Positions 51,976 through 59,622 of a stretch of DNA of 64,000 bases are shown one piece after another; within the stretch, counting starts at the first letter, position 1, and the number at the start of each line of letters is the position of its first letter. Source of the DNA: Gemmatimonadota bacterium (GTDB lineage Bacteria; Gemmatimonadota; Gemmatimonadetes; Longimicrobiales; Gaopeijiaceae); assembly GCA_041390105.1 (NCBI GenBank), contig JAWKQO010000001.1:2048001-2112000 (forward strand), given 5' to 3'. Made by a program: the position numbers and the translations under genes. The notes under the pieces are model-generated. The model worked only from the letters and a program-made list of their open reading frames with translations. It did not search any database and was not told where the DNA came from.

Positions 51976-54222
51976 ATGTCACGATCCCGCTCCGCGCTCC
52001 CCTGCGCGCTCCTCACGCTGGCCGCATTGGCAGCGGCACGTCCTTCGGCCGCGACCGCCCAGGCGGGCGGCATCGAGGCCCCCATGGCGGCGGTGGACGA
52101 TCCGCTCTCCCTGCCCCGACCCACGCTGGCCGCTCACCACACCACGGCCGCGATCACCCTGGACGGCGTGCTGGACGAGGACGCGTGGCTCGAGGCCGAC
52201 TCCACCGACGGTGTCTTCTGGGCCACCATCCCACGGCAGGGCGTCCACTCACGGGAACGCACCGTGGTGCGCATCCTCTACGACGACGAGACCATCTACA
52301 TCGGAGCGGTGCTCTTCGACGCCCGTCCCGACCAACTCTTCTCGGCCGGGCTGGAGCAGGACTTCCGTACCGAGAACTCCGACATCTTCGGTGTGGCGCT
52401 CGACACCTACTTCGACCGGCAGAACGCGTTCATGTTCGCGATCAATCCCGCCGGCGCCCTGTTCGACGCCCAGGCCTTCAACGACCAGGCCTACGTGAAT
52501 CGGGAGTGGGAAGGTGTGGTCGACGTGGCCACTTCCATCCAGCCCTACGGATGGGTGGTGGAGCTGGCCCTTCCCATGACCACGCTGCGCTTCGACGCCA
52601 GCAAGCCAGAGCAGACCTGGGGAATCAACTTCTCGCGCCGCATCCGCCGCTACAGCGAAGACTCGATGTGGGCGCCGCTCTCGCGGCAATACCGCCTCTA
52701 CAAGATGTCCCTGGCGGGCACCCTGACCGGTCTGACCAACCTGAAGCAGGGGCGAAACCTCTGGGTCAAGCCCTTTACCAGCGTGGGACGAGCCCAGGGC
52801 CTCAACGTCACCGGCACCGACACGAACCTGGACGGCGGTCTGGATCTCAAGTGGGGCGTGACGCCGCAGCTGACGTTGGACGTGACCGCGCTCACTGACT
52901 TCTCCCAGGTCGAGGTGGATGAGCAGCAGGTCAACCTGACGCGCTTTCCGCTGTTCTTCCCCGAGAAGCGCGACTTCTTCCTCGAGAACGAGGGCATCTT
53001 CAGCTTCCAGGACGCCCAGGTCCGGAACTACCGCCTGGGGTCGAGCCCGCGGGACTTCAAGCTGTTCCACTCCCGCCGCATCGGACTATCCCCCGGTCGC
53101 GAGCCCCTGCCCATCGCGGGCGGTGCGCGCCTCACGGGTCGCATCGGCAATTTCGACGTGGGCCTGCTCAACATGCAGACCCGTACCGACACGCTGGCAC
53201 CCGCGGAGAACTTCTCCGTGTTGCGCCTGCGACGGAACCTCTTCACCAGCTCCGATATCGGCTTCATGTTCGTCAACCGCCAGCAGACCGCCGCTGGCTC
53301 CGACGACTACAACCGCGCCTTCGGCGTGGACGGCAACTTCCGGTTCGGATCCACGTTGGTGAACAGTTACTTCGCCTTCACCGACGACCCCGACGCCACC
53401 GGCCAGAACACGGCCGGCAAGGTCGAGGTGGCTTGGCGCAACCCACTATGGGACCTCTCCGCCTTCGGCAAGACCGTGGGAGACGGGTTTGAGCCCGATC
53501 TGGGCTTCGTGGCCAGGCGCGGCTTCCGGCAGGGGTTCGTGACGATGGGTGCCCACCCGCAGCCCGACCTGCCCAACGTGGCCGAGCTGAATCCCTACGT
53601 GGACGTGAGTGTCTACACGGATCTGGATGGGGAGCTCGAGACCCGCGAGGTGACGCCGGGACTGCAGATCCACTTCCTCGACAGCTCCACCCTGACCGTC
53701 GAGCACGTGCGGCAATACGAGCGGCTCGCCGACGCCACCGCCATCGCCGGCGCCACGGTACCCGCCGGCGAGTACGATTTCGGGCTCACCTCCCTGACCT
53801 ACCGCTCGGACGGGGGCCGGCCCGTTGCCGGATCGCTGACCATGACCAAAGGTGATTTCTACGACGGGGACCGCACCTCGGTCGGGGGCACGATCACGCT
53901 GCGTCCCACCTTCCGTTGGTTCATCGAGGGCAGCTACCAACGCAACCGGCTGACGCTGGGTGGTCAGGAGGTCGACGCAGACCTGTACGGGGGTCGGCTC
54001 GGCTACTCGCGCAACACGCGCACGTTCCTGAACGCGTTCGTGCAGTACAACACATCGGCGGACGAGCTGGTCACCAACGTGCGCCTGAACATCATCCACG
54101 CGCCGCTGAGCGATCTCTTCCTGGTCTACTCCGAGCGACGGAATCTCGACCCCGCGCCGGGCGATCCCCGTCTGATCAACCGACTGCTCACGCTCAAGGT
54201 CACCCGGCTGTTCGCGTTCTGA
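51976..54222 (+). CDS. DUF5916 outer-membrane protein (copy 4)
   Basis: 748 residues from ATG 51976, giving a signal peptide (C-A-L-L-T-L-A-A-L-A-A-A-R-P-S-A-A-T-A-Q-A). Same family order: I-T-L-D-G-V-L-D-E-D-A-W, D-F-S-Q-V-E-V-D-E-Q-Q-V-N-L-T-R-F, F-F-P-E-K-R-D-F-F-L-E-N, barrel strands and the closing V-T-R-L-F-A-F. Copies 3 and 4 share many strands (e.g. L-I-H-A-P-L-S-D-L-F-L near the end of one and I-I-H-A-P-L-S-D-L-F-L in the other), which indicates an inverted duplication. Its last base is shared with the start of the M14 peptidase gene. Confidence 0.87.
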   Translation: MSRSRSALPCALLTLAALAAARPSAATAQAGGIEAPMAAVDDPLSLPRPTLAAHHTTAAITLDGVLDEDAWLEADSTDGVFWATIPRQGVHSRERTVVRILYDDETIYIGAVLFDARPDQLFSAGLEQDFRTENSDIFGVALDTYFDRQNAFMFAINPAGALFDAQAFNDQAYVNREWEGVVDVATSIQPYGWVVELALPMTTLRFDASKPEQTWGINFSRRIRRYSEDSMWAPLSRQYRLYKMSLAGTLTGLTNLKQGRNLWVKPFTSVGRAQGLNVTGTDTNLDGGLDLKWGVTPQLTLDVTALTDFSQVEVDEQQVNLTRFPLFFPEKRDFFLENEGIFSFQDAQVRNYRLGSSPRDFKLFHSRRIGLSPGREPLPIAGGARLTGRIGNFDVGLLNMQTRTDTLAPAENFSVLRLRRNLFTSSDIGFMFVNRQQTAAGSDDYNRAFGVDGNFRFGSTLVNSYFAFTDDPDATGQNTAGKVEVAWRNPLWDLSAFGKTVGDGFEPDLGFVARRGFRQGFVTMGAHPQPDLPNVAELNPYVDVSVYTDLDGELETREVTPGLQIHFLDSSTLTVEHVRQYERLADATAIAGATVPAGEYDFGLTSLTYRSDGGRPVAGSLTMTKGDFYDGDRTSVGGTITLRPTFRWFIEGSYQRNRLTLGGQEVDADLYGGRLGYSRNTRTFLNAFVQYNTSADELVTNVRLNIIHAPLSDLFLVYSERRNLDPAPGDPRLINRLLTLKVTRLFAF

Positions 54223-55517
54223 TGAGAGGACGCGGCGGTCTTCTGGTGGTGCTGTCCGCGCTGGCCGGGTGCGAGCGTCCCGAACGGTTCCAGCCGCCGC
54301 CACCCGAAACCTCGCCGGAAGAGCTGGTCACGCTGCATGAAGCAGTACGGGTGGCCGGCCTGGACGATCGGCGCTTCGACCACGCGCGCTACTGGTCCGG
54401 CGTGACCCCCTACCTCGGAGGCACGGTGCAGGCAGCGGTCGTCGGCACGAGCGCCGAGGGCCGGGACATCCGTCTGCTGCGCTACGGGCGGGGAGCTGTC
54501 CCCGTGCTGCTCTGGTCGCAGATGCATGGAGACGAGAGCACCGCCTCCATGGCGCTGGCCGACATCGTGCGCTTCTTCCATGAGCAACCGGAGCATCCCT
54601 TGGCGCGCCGCATCGCGGAAGGGGCCACCGTGTACATGGTACCCATGCTGAACCCCGACGGCGCCGAGCGCTTCCGGCGCCGCAACGCCCAGGGCATCGA
54701 CGTGAACCGGGACGCGCGTCGCTTGCAGACGCCGGAGGGTCGGCTGCTCAAGGCGCTCAACGACTCGCTGAGCCCCGCCTTCGGCTTCAACCTGCACGAC
54801 CAGAACGCGGCCGTACGTGTCGGAGATTCCGACCGAGGCGTGGCCATCGCGCTGTTGACGCCGGCGTTCGATTCCGCCCGCAGCGTCGACGACAAGCGGC
54901 GGCGCGCCATGCAGGTGGCTTCCGTGGTGCTCACGGCCATGCGCCCCCTGGTGGACGACCACATCGCCAAGTACGACGATACGTTCAACCCGCGTGCCTT
55001 CGGCGACCTCATCGGCGCCTGGGGTGCCAGCACGGTGTTGATCGAGTCGGGCGCCTGGCGGGACGACCCCCAGAAGCAGCACCTCCGTCGCACCAACTTC
55101 GTCGGGATCCTCTCCGCGTTGGACGCGATCGCCACAGGCTCGTACGCGCACTACGACCCCAGCCTGTACGACGCGCTCGACTTCAACGGGCGGCGCGTAC
55201 CGGACCTGCTGGCGGCAGGCGGCACCCTGGCGGTCCCCGGCTTGCCCCCGCTCCAGACCGACCTGCTGATCCAGTACGAGCTGCCCCTGCTCCAGGACAG
55301 CGCCGTGGTGGTCGATATCGGTGACATGGGTGAGGAGGAGGCACAGGACACGCTGGACCTGACCGGCCTGTTCGTGATCCCCCTCCCCGAGATGCGCGAT
55401 GCTCGGGGCGGAGTCGACACCGGCGCGCCGGCCTGGTTCGAGGTGGCCGAAGACGCCGGGGGCCAGCGGGTGCGCTTCAGGTTCGAGGGCCGCAGGCCAG
55501 CGAACCTCCCCTCCTGA
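54222..55517 (+). CDS. M14 family zinc carboxypeptidase-like lipoprotein
   Basis: 431 residues from ATG 54222, overlapping the previous stop by one base (TGATG). Lipobox L-A-G-C at C17. The M14 zinc motif is H-x-x-E in Q-M-H-G-D-E-S-T-A (H102, E105), with the third ligand His in G-F-N-L-H-D-Q-N-A and the likely catalytic Glu in V-L-I-E-S-G-A-W-R. N-P-D-G-A-E-R-F-R-R and I-D-V-N-R-D are also typical. It would trim peptides outside the cytoplasm. Co-transcribed with DUF5916 copy 4, so the two may process or import the same material. Confidence 0.88.
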   Translation: MRGRGGLLVVLSALAGCERPERFQPPPPETSPEELVTLHEAVRVAGLDDRRFDHARYWSGVTPYLGGTVQAAVVGTSAEGRDIRLLRYGRGAVPVLLWSQMHGDESTASMALADIVRFFHEQPEHPLARRIAEGATVYMVPMLNPDGAERFRRRNAQGIDVNRDARRLQTPEGRLLKALNDSLSPAFGFNLHDQNAAVRVGDSDRGVAIALLTPAFDSARSVDDKRRRAMQVASVVLTAMRPLVDDHIAKYDDTFNPRAFGDLIGAWGASTVLIESGAWRDDPQKQHLRRTNFVGILSALDAIATGSYAHYDPSLYDALDFNGRRVPDLLAAGGTLAVPGLPPLQTDLLIQYELPLLQDSAVVVDIGDMGEEEAQDTLDLTGLFVIPLPEMRDARGGVDTGAPAWFEVAEDAGGQRVRFRFEGRRPANLPS

Positions 55518-55584
55518 GCGGCTCCGCCGCCGGGCACTGCGGCGTGTGCGGCCCGGACGCAGTCGGTGACCCCCCGGACGCGGC

Positions 55585-55619
55585 GAGGCCGCCCGCGCCC
55601 GGAAGGGCGGAGCGGCCTC
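55585..55619. terminator. Strong GC hairpin between convergent genes
   Basis: GAGGCCGC and GCGGCCTC (8 bp, perfect) with an inner CGCCC/GGGCG stem capped by the tetraloop GGAA. Lies in the 170-bp space between the convergent M14 peptidase and PKD lipoprotein genes; no T-tract. Confidence 0.55.
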
Positions 55620-55687
55620 GAAGGTCGGGAGGGCGAGTTCAGTCGTCGGGGGTTCGCCCACCTCGACCCGATCCATGGACCCTCGCG

Positions 55688-56380
55688 CTACCACTTCAGG
55701 GTTTTGTCGTAGATCTCGGAGCTGCAGATGGTGAAGAGCGTGCAGGAGTAGACGCGCAGCCGGATCGAGCTCTTTCCGCGGCTACCCGAGAACCCTGCCG
55801 TCAGGCGCACCTTGGCCTGCCCGACGATGCCCGCCACCGGCACGAAGGTCTCGATGTCGTTCTTGGTGGTCGAGAGCGTGATCGAGGTGATCTTGTTGTC
55901 GAAGGCGGTGAAGACCAGGTCCGCGCCCTTGTAGTTGGGATGCGTCTGGTAGCAGACCCCGATGACCTTGACGTCGAAGCAGGCGCGGGGGGCCGGATCG
56001 ATCTTCAACGACTTCGTGGACGTAGTCCTGAGGTTGCCGGCGTCGCGCGCGGTCAGGGTCACCGTGTACGTCTTGCCGGCCGCGGGGAAGTCGTGGTCCA
56101 ACTTGATGGCATCGAAGCCGTTGGCGACGGTGAAGGTGGTGCCGTCGCCCCAATCGATCGTGACGTCGGCGATGTCGCCATCGACGTCCGTGACGTTGGC
56201 GGCCAGCGTGGCACGGAGGTAGACCGTCCCCGATCCGGTGACGGCCATGGTGGCGACGGTGGGGGCCGTGGGCGCCACGGGCTCGGGATCCACGCCGGTG
56301 GCGCTCTTGTCGCAGGCGGCGGCGACGAGCGTGATCGCGAGCGCGAGCGCGGGGCGGAAGGCGGCGGTCATGCGCTTCAT
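55688..56380 (-). CDS. Secreted PKD-domain protein, probable lipoprotein
   Basis: 230 residues with a signal that ends L-V-A-A-A-C-D (C23 possible lipid site). Residues about 50-135 form a PKD-like Ig fold, recognised by V-D-G-D-I-A-D-V-T-I-D-W-G-D-G-T and the strand Y-T-V-T-L-T-A-R-D-A-G. The C-terminal half (K-V-I-G-V-C-Y-Q-T-H-P-N to C-T-L-F-T-I-C-S-S) has four Cys that may form disulfides. PKD domains mediate surface binding; nothing else is evident. ATG 56371 is a second possible start. Confidence 0.8.
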   Translation of the reverse strand: MKRMTAAFRPALALAITLVAAACDKSATGVDPEPVAPTAPTVATMAVTGSGTVYLRATLAANVTDVDGDIADVTIDWGDGTTFTVANGFDAIKLDHDFPAAGKTYTVTLTARDAGNLRTTSTKSLKIDPAPRACFDVKVIGVCYQTHPNYKGADLVFTAFDNKITSITLSTTKNDIETFVPVAGIVGQAKVRLTAGFSGSRGKSSIRLRVYSCTLFTICSSEIYDKTLKW

Positions 56381-56496
56381 GTTCGATTCCTCGGGGGTTC
56401 AGGTTCTTCTCCCTTCACCCCGAGAAGCGAAAGCCGCCGCCCTCCACCCTCACGCCCCGTGAAATCCGCAGAACTACGCCATTTCCGGGTCTGGCC

Positions 56497-57933
56497 TCAG
56501 ACGGTGACCGCCTTCCAGCGCCCCCTGCGGAAGAGCACTGCGGCCGCCACGGCCAGGGTGGCGTAGGCGATGGCGATGGCCGAGAAGACTCCCTCGGCTC
56601 CCCAGCTTCCCCGCACCGCCAGCCCCCAGGCCAGCGGGATCTCCCACATCCAGAAGCAAGCGACGTTGAGCCAGGTGGGCGTCCAGGCGTCCCCGGCCCC
56701 GTTGAAGGCCTGGGTCAGCGTCATGCCGTACGCGTAGAACAAGAAGCCCGCCGCGATGATGCGCAGGCCATGCACCGCGTAACGACCCGTGACCGCATCC
56801 ACGCCGAACAATCCCACCAGCTGCGGGGCGAAGGCCACGAAGACCACGCCCACCGTGCCCAGGAAGACGAAGTTCATGAACGACGCCCTCCACACGGCGG
56901 ACTCCGCACGCTCCGGCAGCCCTGCCCCCATGTTCTGGCCCACCATGGTGGCGGCCGCGTTGGACAGTCCCCAGGCGGGCAGCAGCGCGAACATCACGAT
57001 GCGGATGGCCACCGTGTAGCCCGCCACCGCCTCGGCCCCGAACGTCGCGATGACCCGCACCAAGCCCAACCAGGACGCCGTTCCCACGAAGATCTGGAAG
57101 GTGCCCGTGGCGGACAGCCGCACCAGGCGGCCCATGACGTCGAGCCGGGGCCGGAACAGCGCCCACGCCACCCGCAGTCGGTCCGACAACCGGAACAGCG
57201 TGACCAGCTGGACGCACACGGCGGTTCCACGACCGATGGTGGTGGCCAGCGCAGCGCCCGTCACGCCCATCTCCGGGAACGGCCCCAGCCCGAAGATGAG
57301 GGCCGGATCCAGGATCAGGTTGAGCCCGTTGGCCAGCCACAGCACGCGCATGGCGATGGCGGCGTCCCCCGCTCCCCGGAATGCAGCGTTGAGCAGGAAC
57401 AGCAATACGATCACGCTGTTCATGCCGAGCAGGAGGCGGGCGTACCCTTGTCCTACCACCACCACGCTCTCGCTCGCGCCCATGAGCGCGAGCAGCGCCG
57501 GCGCCTTCCACAGGCCGATCAGGCCCAGGCTCACGCCGATGGCGATGCCCAGCAGGATGCCCTGCGCGGTGGCGCGCCCCGCCGCCTCCGCGTCTCCCTC
57601 ACCGATGCGGCGCGCCACGGTGGCCGTCACGCCGATGGACAGTCCCATGGCCAGCGTGTACACGACGATCACCAGCGACTCGGTCAGGCCCACGGCAGCA
57701 ACGGCATCCGCCCCCAGACGCGACACGAAGAAGATGTCGACCACCGCGAAGATGGACTCCATCACCATCTCCAGGACCATCGGGATGGCCAGGAGCAGGA
57801 TGGCGGAGGTGAGCGGCCCCTCGGTGGGGGACGCCCCCCGGCCCCGCAACGCGTCGACGATCAATTGGAGCACACCGCCTTCCTGAGGACGCTCCGACTG
57901 CCGCCGTTCGATCTCGGTGTTCTCTACCGGCAT
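56497..57933 (-). CDS. MATE family multidrug/organic-cation exporter
   Basis: 478 residues from ATG 57933 (GGAGATCCC upstream). Twelve helices in two MATE repeats: P-L-T-S-A-I-L-L-L-A-I-P-M-V-L-E-M and D-I-F-F-V-S-R-L-G-A-D-A-V-A-A-V-G at the N-terminus, and the matching S-A-T-G-T-F-Q-I-F-V-G-T-A-S-W-L and N-A-A-A-T-M-V-G-Q-N-M-G-A-G in the second half. Such exporters use H+ or Na+ gradients to expel drugs or metabolites. The 5' leader contains a strong terminator and, before it, a 32-codon ORF, so expression may be attenuated. Confidence 0.9.
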   Translation of the reverse strand: MPVENTEIERRQSERPQEGGVLQLIVDALRGRGASPTEGPLTSAILLLAIPMVLEMVMESIFAVVDIFFVSRLGADAVAAVGLTESLVIVVYTLAMGLSIGVTATVARRIGEGDAEAAGRATAQGILLGIAIGVSLGLIGLWKAPALLALMGASESVVVVGQGYARLLLGMNSVIVLLFLLNAAFRGAGDAAIAMRVLWLANGLNLILDPALIFGLGPFPEMGVTGAALATTIGRGTAVCVQLVTLFRLSDRLRVAWALFRPRLDVMGRLVRLSATGTFQIFVGTASWLGLVRVIATFGAEAVAGYTVAIRIVMFALLPAWGLSNAAATMVGQNMGAGLPERAESAVWRASFMNFVFLGTVGVVFVAFAPQLVGLFGVDAVTGRYAVHGLRIIAAGFLFYAYGMTLTQAFNGAGDAWTPTWLNVACFWMWEIPLAWGLAVRGSWGAEGVFSAIAIAYATLAVAAAVLFRRGRWKAVTV

Positions 57934-57962
57934 GGGATCTCCATCAGAGCCGAAGTGGGAAA

Positions 57963-58004
57963 CGAAAACGGCCTCCCGGGTCACCGGGAGGCCGTCCGTT
58001 TTCG
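57963..58004 (-). terminator. Rho-independent terminator in the leader of the MATE gene
   Basis: Read on the minus strand: a 17-bp stem (CGGCCTCCCGG-type core, with a 4-nt bulge) closed by a tetraloop, followed by TTTTCG-TTTCCC. It begins about 19 bp after the 32-codon ORF and ends some 30 bp before the MATE ATG. It can end the small transcript or act as an attenuator for the exporter. Confidence 0.8.
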
Positions 58005-58022
58005 CCTGGCGCGAGTGTAGGA

Positions 58023-58121
58023 CTACCGCCACCCCGGGAGTGGTTGGGGACGCACGAAGACGCCGAGCGCCGTCATGCGACGGCGAGTCGTGTCCTGTGC
58101 GGGGATGGCGATGCTCTTCAT
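58023..58121 (-). CDS. Small ORF, 32 residues, in a MATE leader transcript
   Basis: ATG 58121 to TAG 58023. The product starts M-K-S-I-A-I-P-A-Q-D-T-T-R-R-R and ends F-V-R-P-Q-P-L-P-G-W-R. GGAG lies 10 bases upstream, a plausible promoter lies at 58158-58186, and a strong terminator follows the stop. It is too short for usual gene calling. It could be a leader peptide whose translation controls read-through into the MATE gene, or an independent small protein. Proline-rich and basic ends could stall ribosomes; no family is known to me. Confidence 0.5.
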   Translation of the reverse strand: MKSIAIPAQDTTRRRMTALGVFVRPQPLPGWR

Positions 58122-58157
58122 CGATCGGTGCTCCGATGGATTCGTTGGGGAGCGCGA

Positions 58158-58186
58158 AGGATAGGAGCCGTCGGCAGCACCGGCAA
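58158..58186 (-). promoter_or_regulatory. Putative sigma-70 type promoter for the small ORF
   Basis: Minus strand TTGCCG (58186-58181), 17-bp spacer, TATCCT (58163-58158). Each hexamer matches four of six consensus bases and the spacing is optimal. The predicted start is about 30 nt before the ATG at 58121. Confidence 0.45.
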
Positions 58187-58207
58187 CCCCGACTTTGGTC
58201 AGGTCGG

Positions 58208-58230
58208 CACCCCGCGCCGCGGGCGGGGTG
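58208..58230. terminator. GC hairpin downstream of the DUF6524 gene
   Basis: CACCCCGC, 7-nt loop, GCGGGGTG, perfect. Lies between the stop of the DUF6524 gene (58286) and the promoter of the small ORF, as expected for the end of the DUF6524 transcript; no T-tract. Confidence 0.4.
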
Positions 58231-58285
58231 ATGGCCCGCTCAGTGGCAGCGGCCTTCCCGATTCGGCGCAAACGGCCTCGGCCCC

Positions 58286-58723
58286 TCAGTTGCTCTCGTC
58301 GATGTCGACCTGGCCGGTGATCTGCCGGCTGAGGAGCGACCAGCTGAGGCCCACGCCGAGCAGCAGCGAGATCACTCCCAGCGCCAGGTGCGTGACGGCG
58401 GGCGCTCCCTCGGTCGAGAGCACTCCCCACTCCACCAGCAGCCAGACCAACCCGATCCCCAGCGCCACCACCAGGATGGCCCCCTTGATGCCCAGAGAGC
58501 GCCGCGTAGCCTGCACGAAGACCGCCCAAGCGATCAGTATGAGCACCCCGCTCAGAAACATGAGGGCGCTGGGATAGCCCTCCGGCAGGGGGCTCTGGAA
58601 GAGGGGCGCCACGGCCCAGTGGTAGAACGAGACCCCCTCGGGGTTGTAGGTCAGGTGCACCAAGGCAGCGGCGGCGATCAGCCGCAGCAAGATTCCCGTC
58701 CAGTTCACGCCACCCTCCGCCAT
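58286..58723 (-). CDS. DUF6524-like small membrane protein
   Basis: 145 residues from ATG 58723 (GGGAGGGAG seven bases upstream). Four hydrophobic helices; the N-terminus W-T-G-I-L-L-R-L-I-A-A-A-A-L-V-H-L-T-Y-N-P-E-G-V-S-F-Y-H-W resembles the DUF6524 pattern of an N-P-x-G-x-S-x-x-H-W motif after helix 1. Function unknown. A monocistronic layout is likely, since a GC hairpin follows and the next gene upstream is 146 bp away. Confidence 0.7.
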   Translation of the reverse strand: MAEGGVNWTGILLRLIAAAALVHLTYNPEGVSFYHWAVAPLFQSPLPEGYPSALMFLSGVLILIAWAVFVQATRRSLGIKGAILVVALGIGLVWLLVEWGVLSTEGAPAVTHLALGVISLLLGVGLSWSLLSRQITGQVDIDESN

Positions 58724-58869
58724 TCCGAAACTCCCTCCCGACCTGTGCGCGGGACCCTTTCTCCGACGACCACTCACTGCGCTCCGGGCCCAGCCACGCA
58801 GTGCCGCCGCGGACGATCCGTTCACGACAATAGCGCGCCGCGGCCGGTTTGTCGCGGTACGGACGCCGC

Positions 58870-59622
58870 CTACTTCTCCAGCCTGAACGCCACCGAGTAG
58901 GGCCGCGTCCTGGCCCGCTCGAGCTCGCGCGCCGACCGGGCCAGCGCATACCGGTCAGGAGTGAGACGCGGCTCCTCGAAGTGCGTGACCACGAAGCCCG
59001 CGGTGCGGAACGCCTTCCAATAGTCCGACAGGGGTCGATGGAACCAGATGAAGTCCGACGTGAAGTGCCCCCAGGGTGGCTCCACGACCTTGTGGGGTTC
59101 GAAGTAGGGTTGCGCCCAGACGTATGCGACGCGCCCCTCGGGATCCTCGGTGCGCATCCCCTGGGGAAAGCAGGGATGCGAAAAGACGAGAACCGCCGCG
59201 CCACCCGGCCGGAGGACGCGGTAGAAAGCCCCCAGCGTGTCGCGAAGGGCCGGCACGTCCATCAAGACGTAGTTGGAGACCACCCGATCGAACCGCTCGT
59301 CGTCCAGGGTGTCGAGCGCGGTCACCGAGTCGACACGAACGTCGAGTTCGGGAGCCGACGACTTGGCGATCTCGATCATCCTCTCGGACACGTCGACGCC
59401 CACCACCCGAGCCCCTCGGCGAGCCAACTCCCGGGTGAGGTAGCCGGTGCCGCATCCCGCATCGAGGACATCGAGTCCGCTCACGTCTCCCACGAGCTCC
59501 CAGAGCACCGGATCCGAGTTGAGTCGCCGGTTCTGATCGCCGTCGTGCCCCACCTGGATCTGCCAATCCGCCGCGATCCGGTTCCAGAACGCCCGCACTT
59601 CCTCGAGCTCGTCGCCCATCAT
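58870..59622 (-). CDS. Class I SAM-dependent methyltransferase
   Basis: 250 residues from ATG 59622, overlapping the cyclase stop (ATGA) and preceded by GGGAGGG. SAM-binding motif I is V-L-D-A-G-C-G-T-G-Y-L-T, followed by V-G-V-D-V-S-E-R-M-I-E-I-A (acidic loop), V-V-S-N-Y-V-L-M-D-V and L-R-P-G-G-A-A-V-L-V-F-S-H-P-C-F. Substrate unknown. It is translationally coupled to a nucleotide cyclase gene, an unusual partner. Confidence 0.87.
   Translation of the reverse strand: MMGDELEEVRAFWNRIAADWQIQVGHDGDQNRRLNSDPVLWELVGDVSGLDVLDAGCGTGYLTRELARRGARVVGVDVSERMIEIAKSSAPELDVRVDSVTALDTLDDERFDRVVSNYVLMDVPALRDTLGAFYRVLRPGGAAVLVFSHPCFPQGMRTEDPEGRVAYVWAQPYFEPHKVVEPPWGHFTSDFIWFHRPLSDYWKAFRTAGFVVTHFEEPRLTPDRYALARSARELERARTRPYSVAFRLEK

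Noticed and set aside
58122..59204. Long minus-strand frame of which the 32-codon ORF is the end
   Set aside because: The upstream part overlaps the methyltransferase and DUF6524 genes in another frame and is Arg/Ser/Pro-rich; only the last 32 codons have their own start signals.
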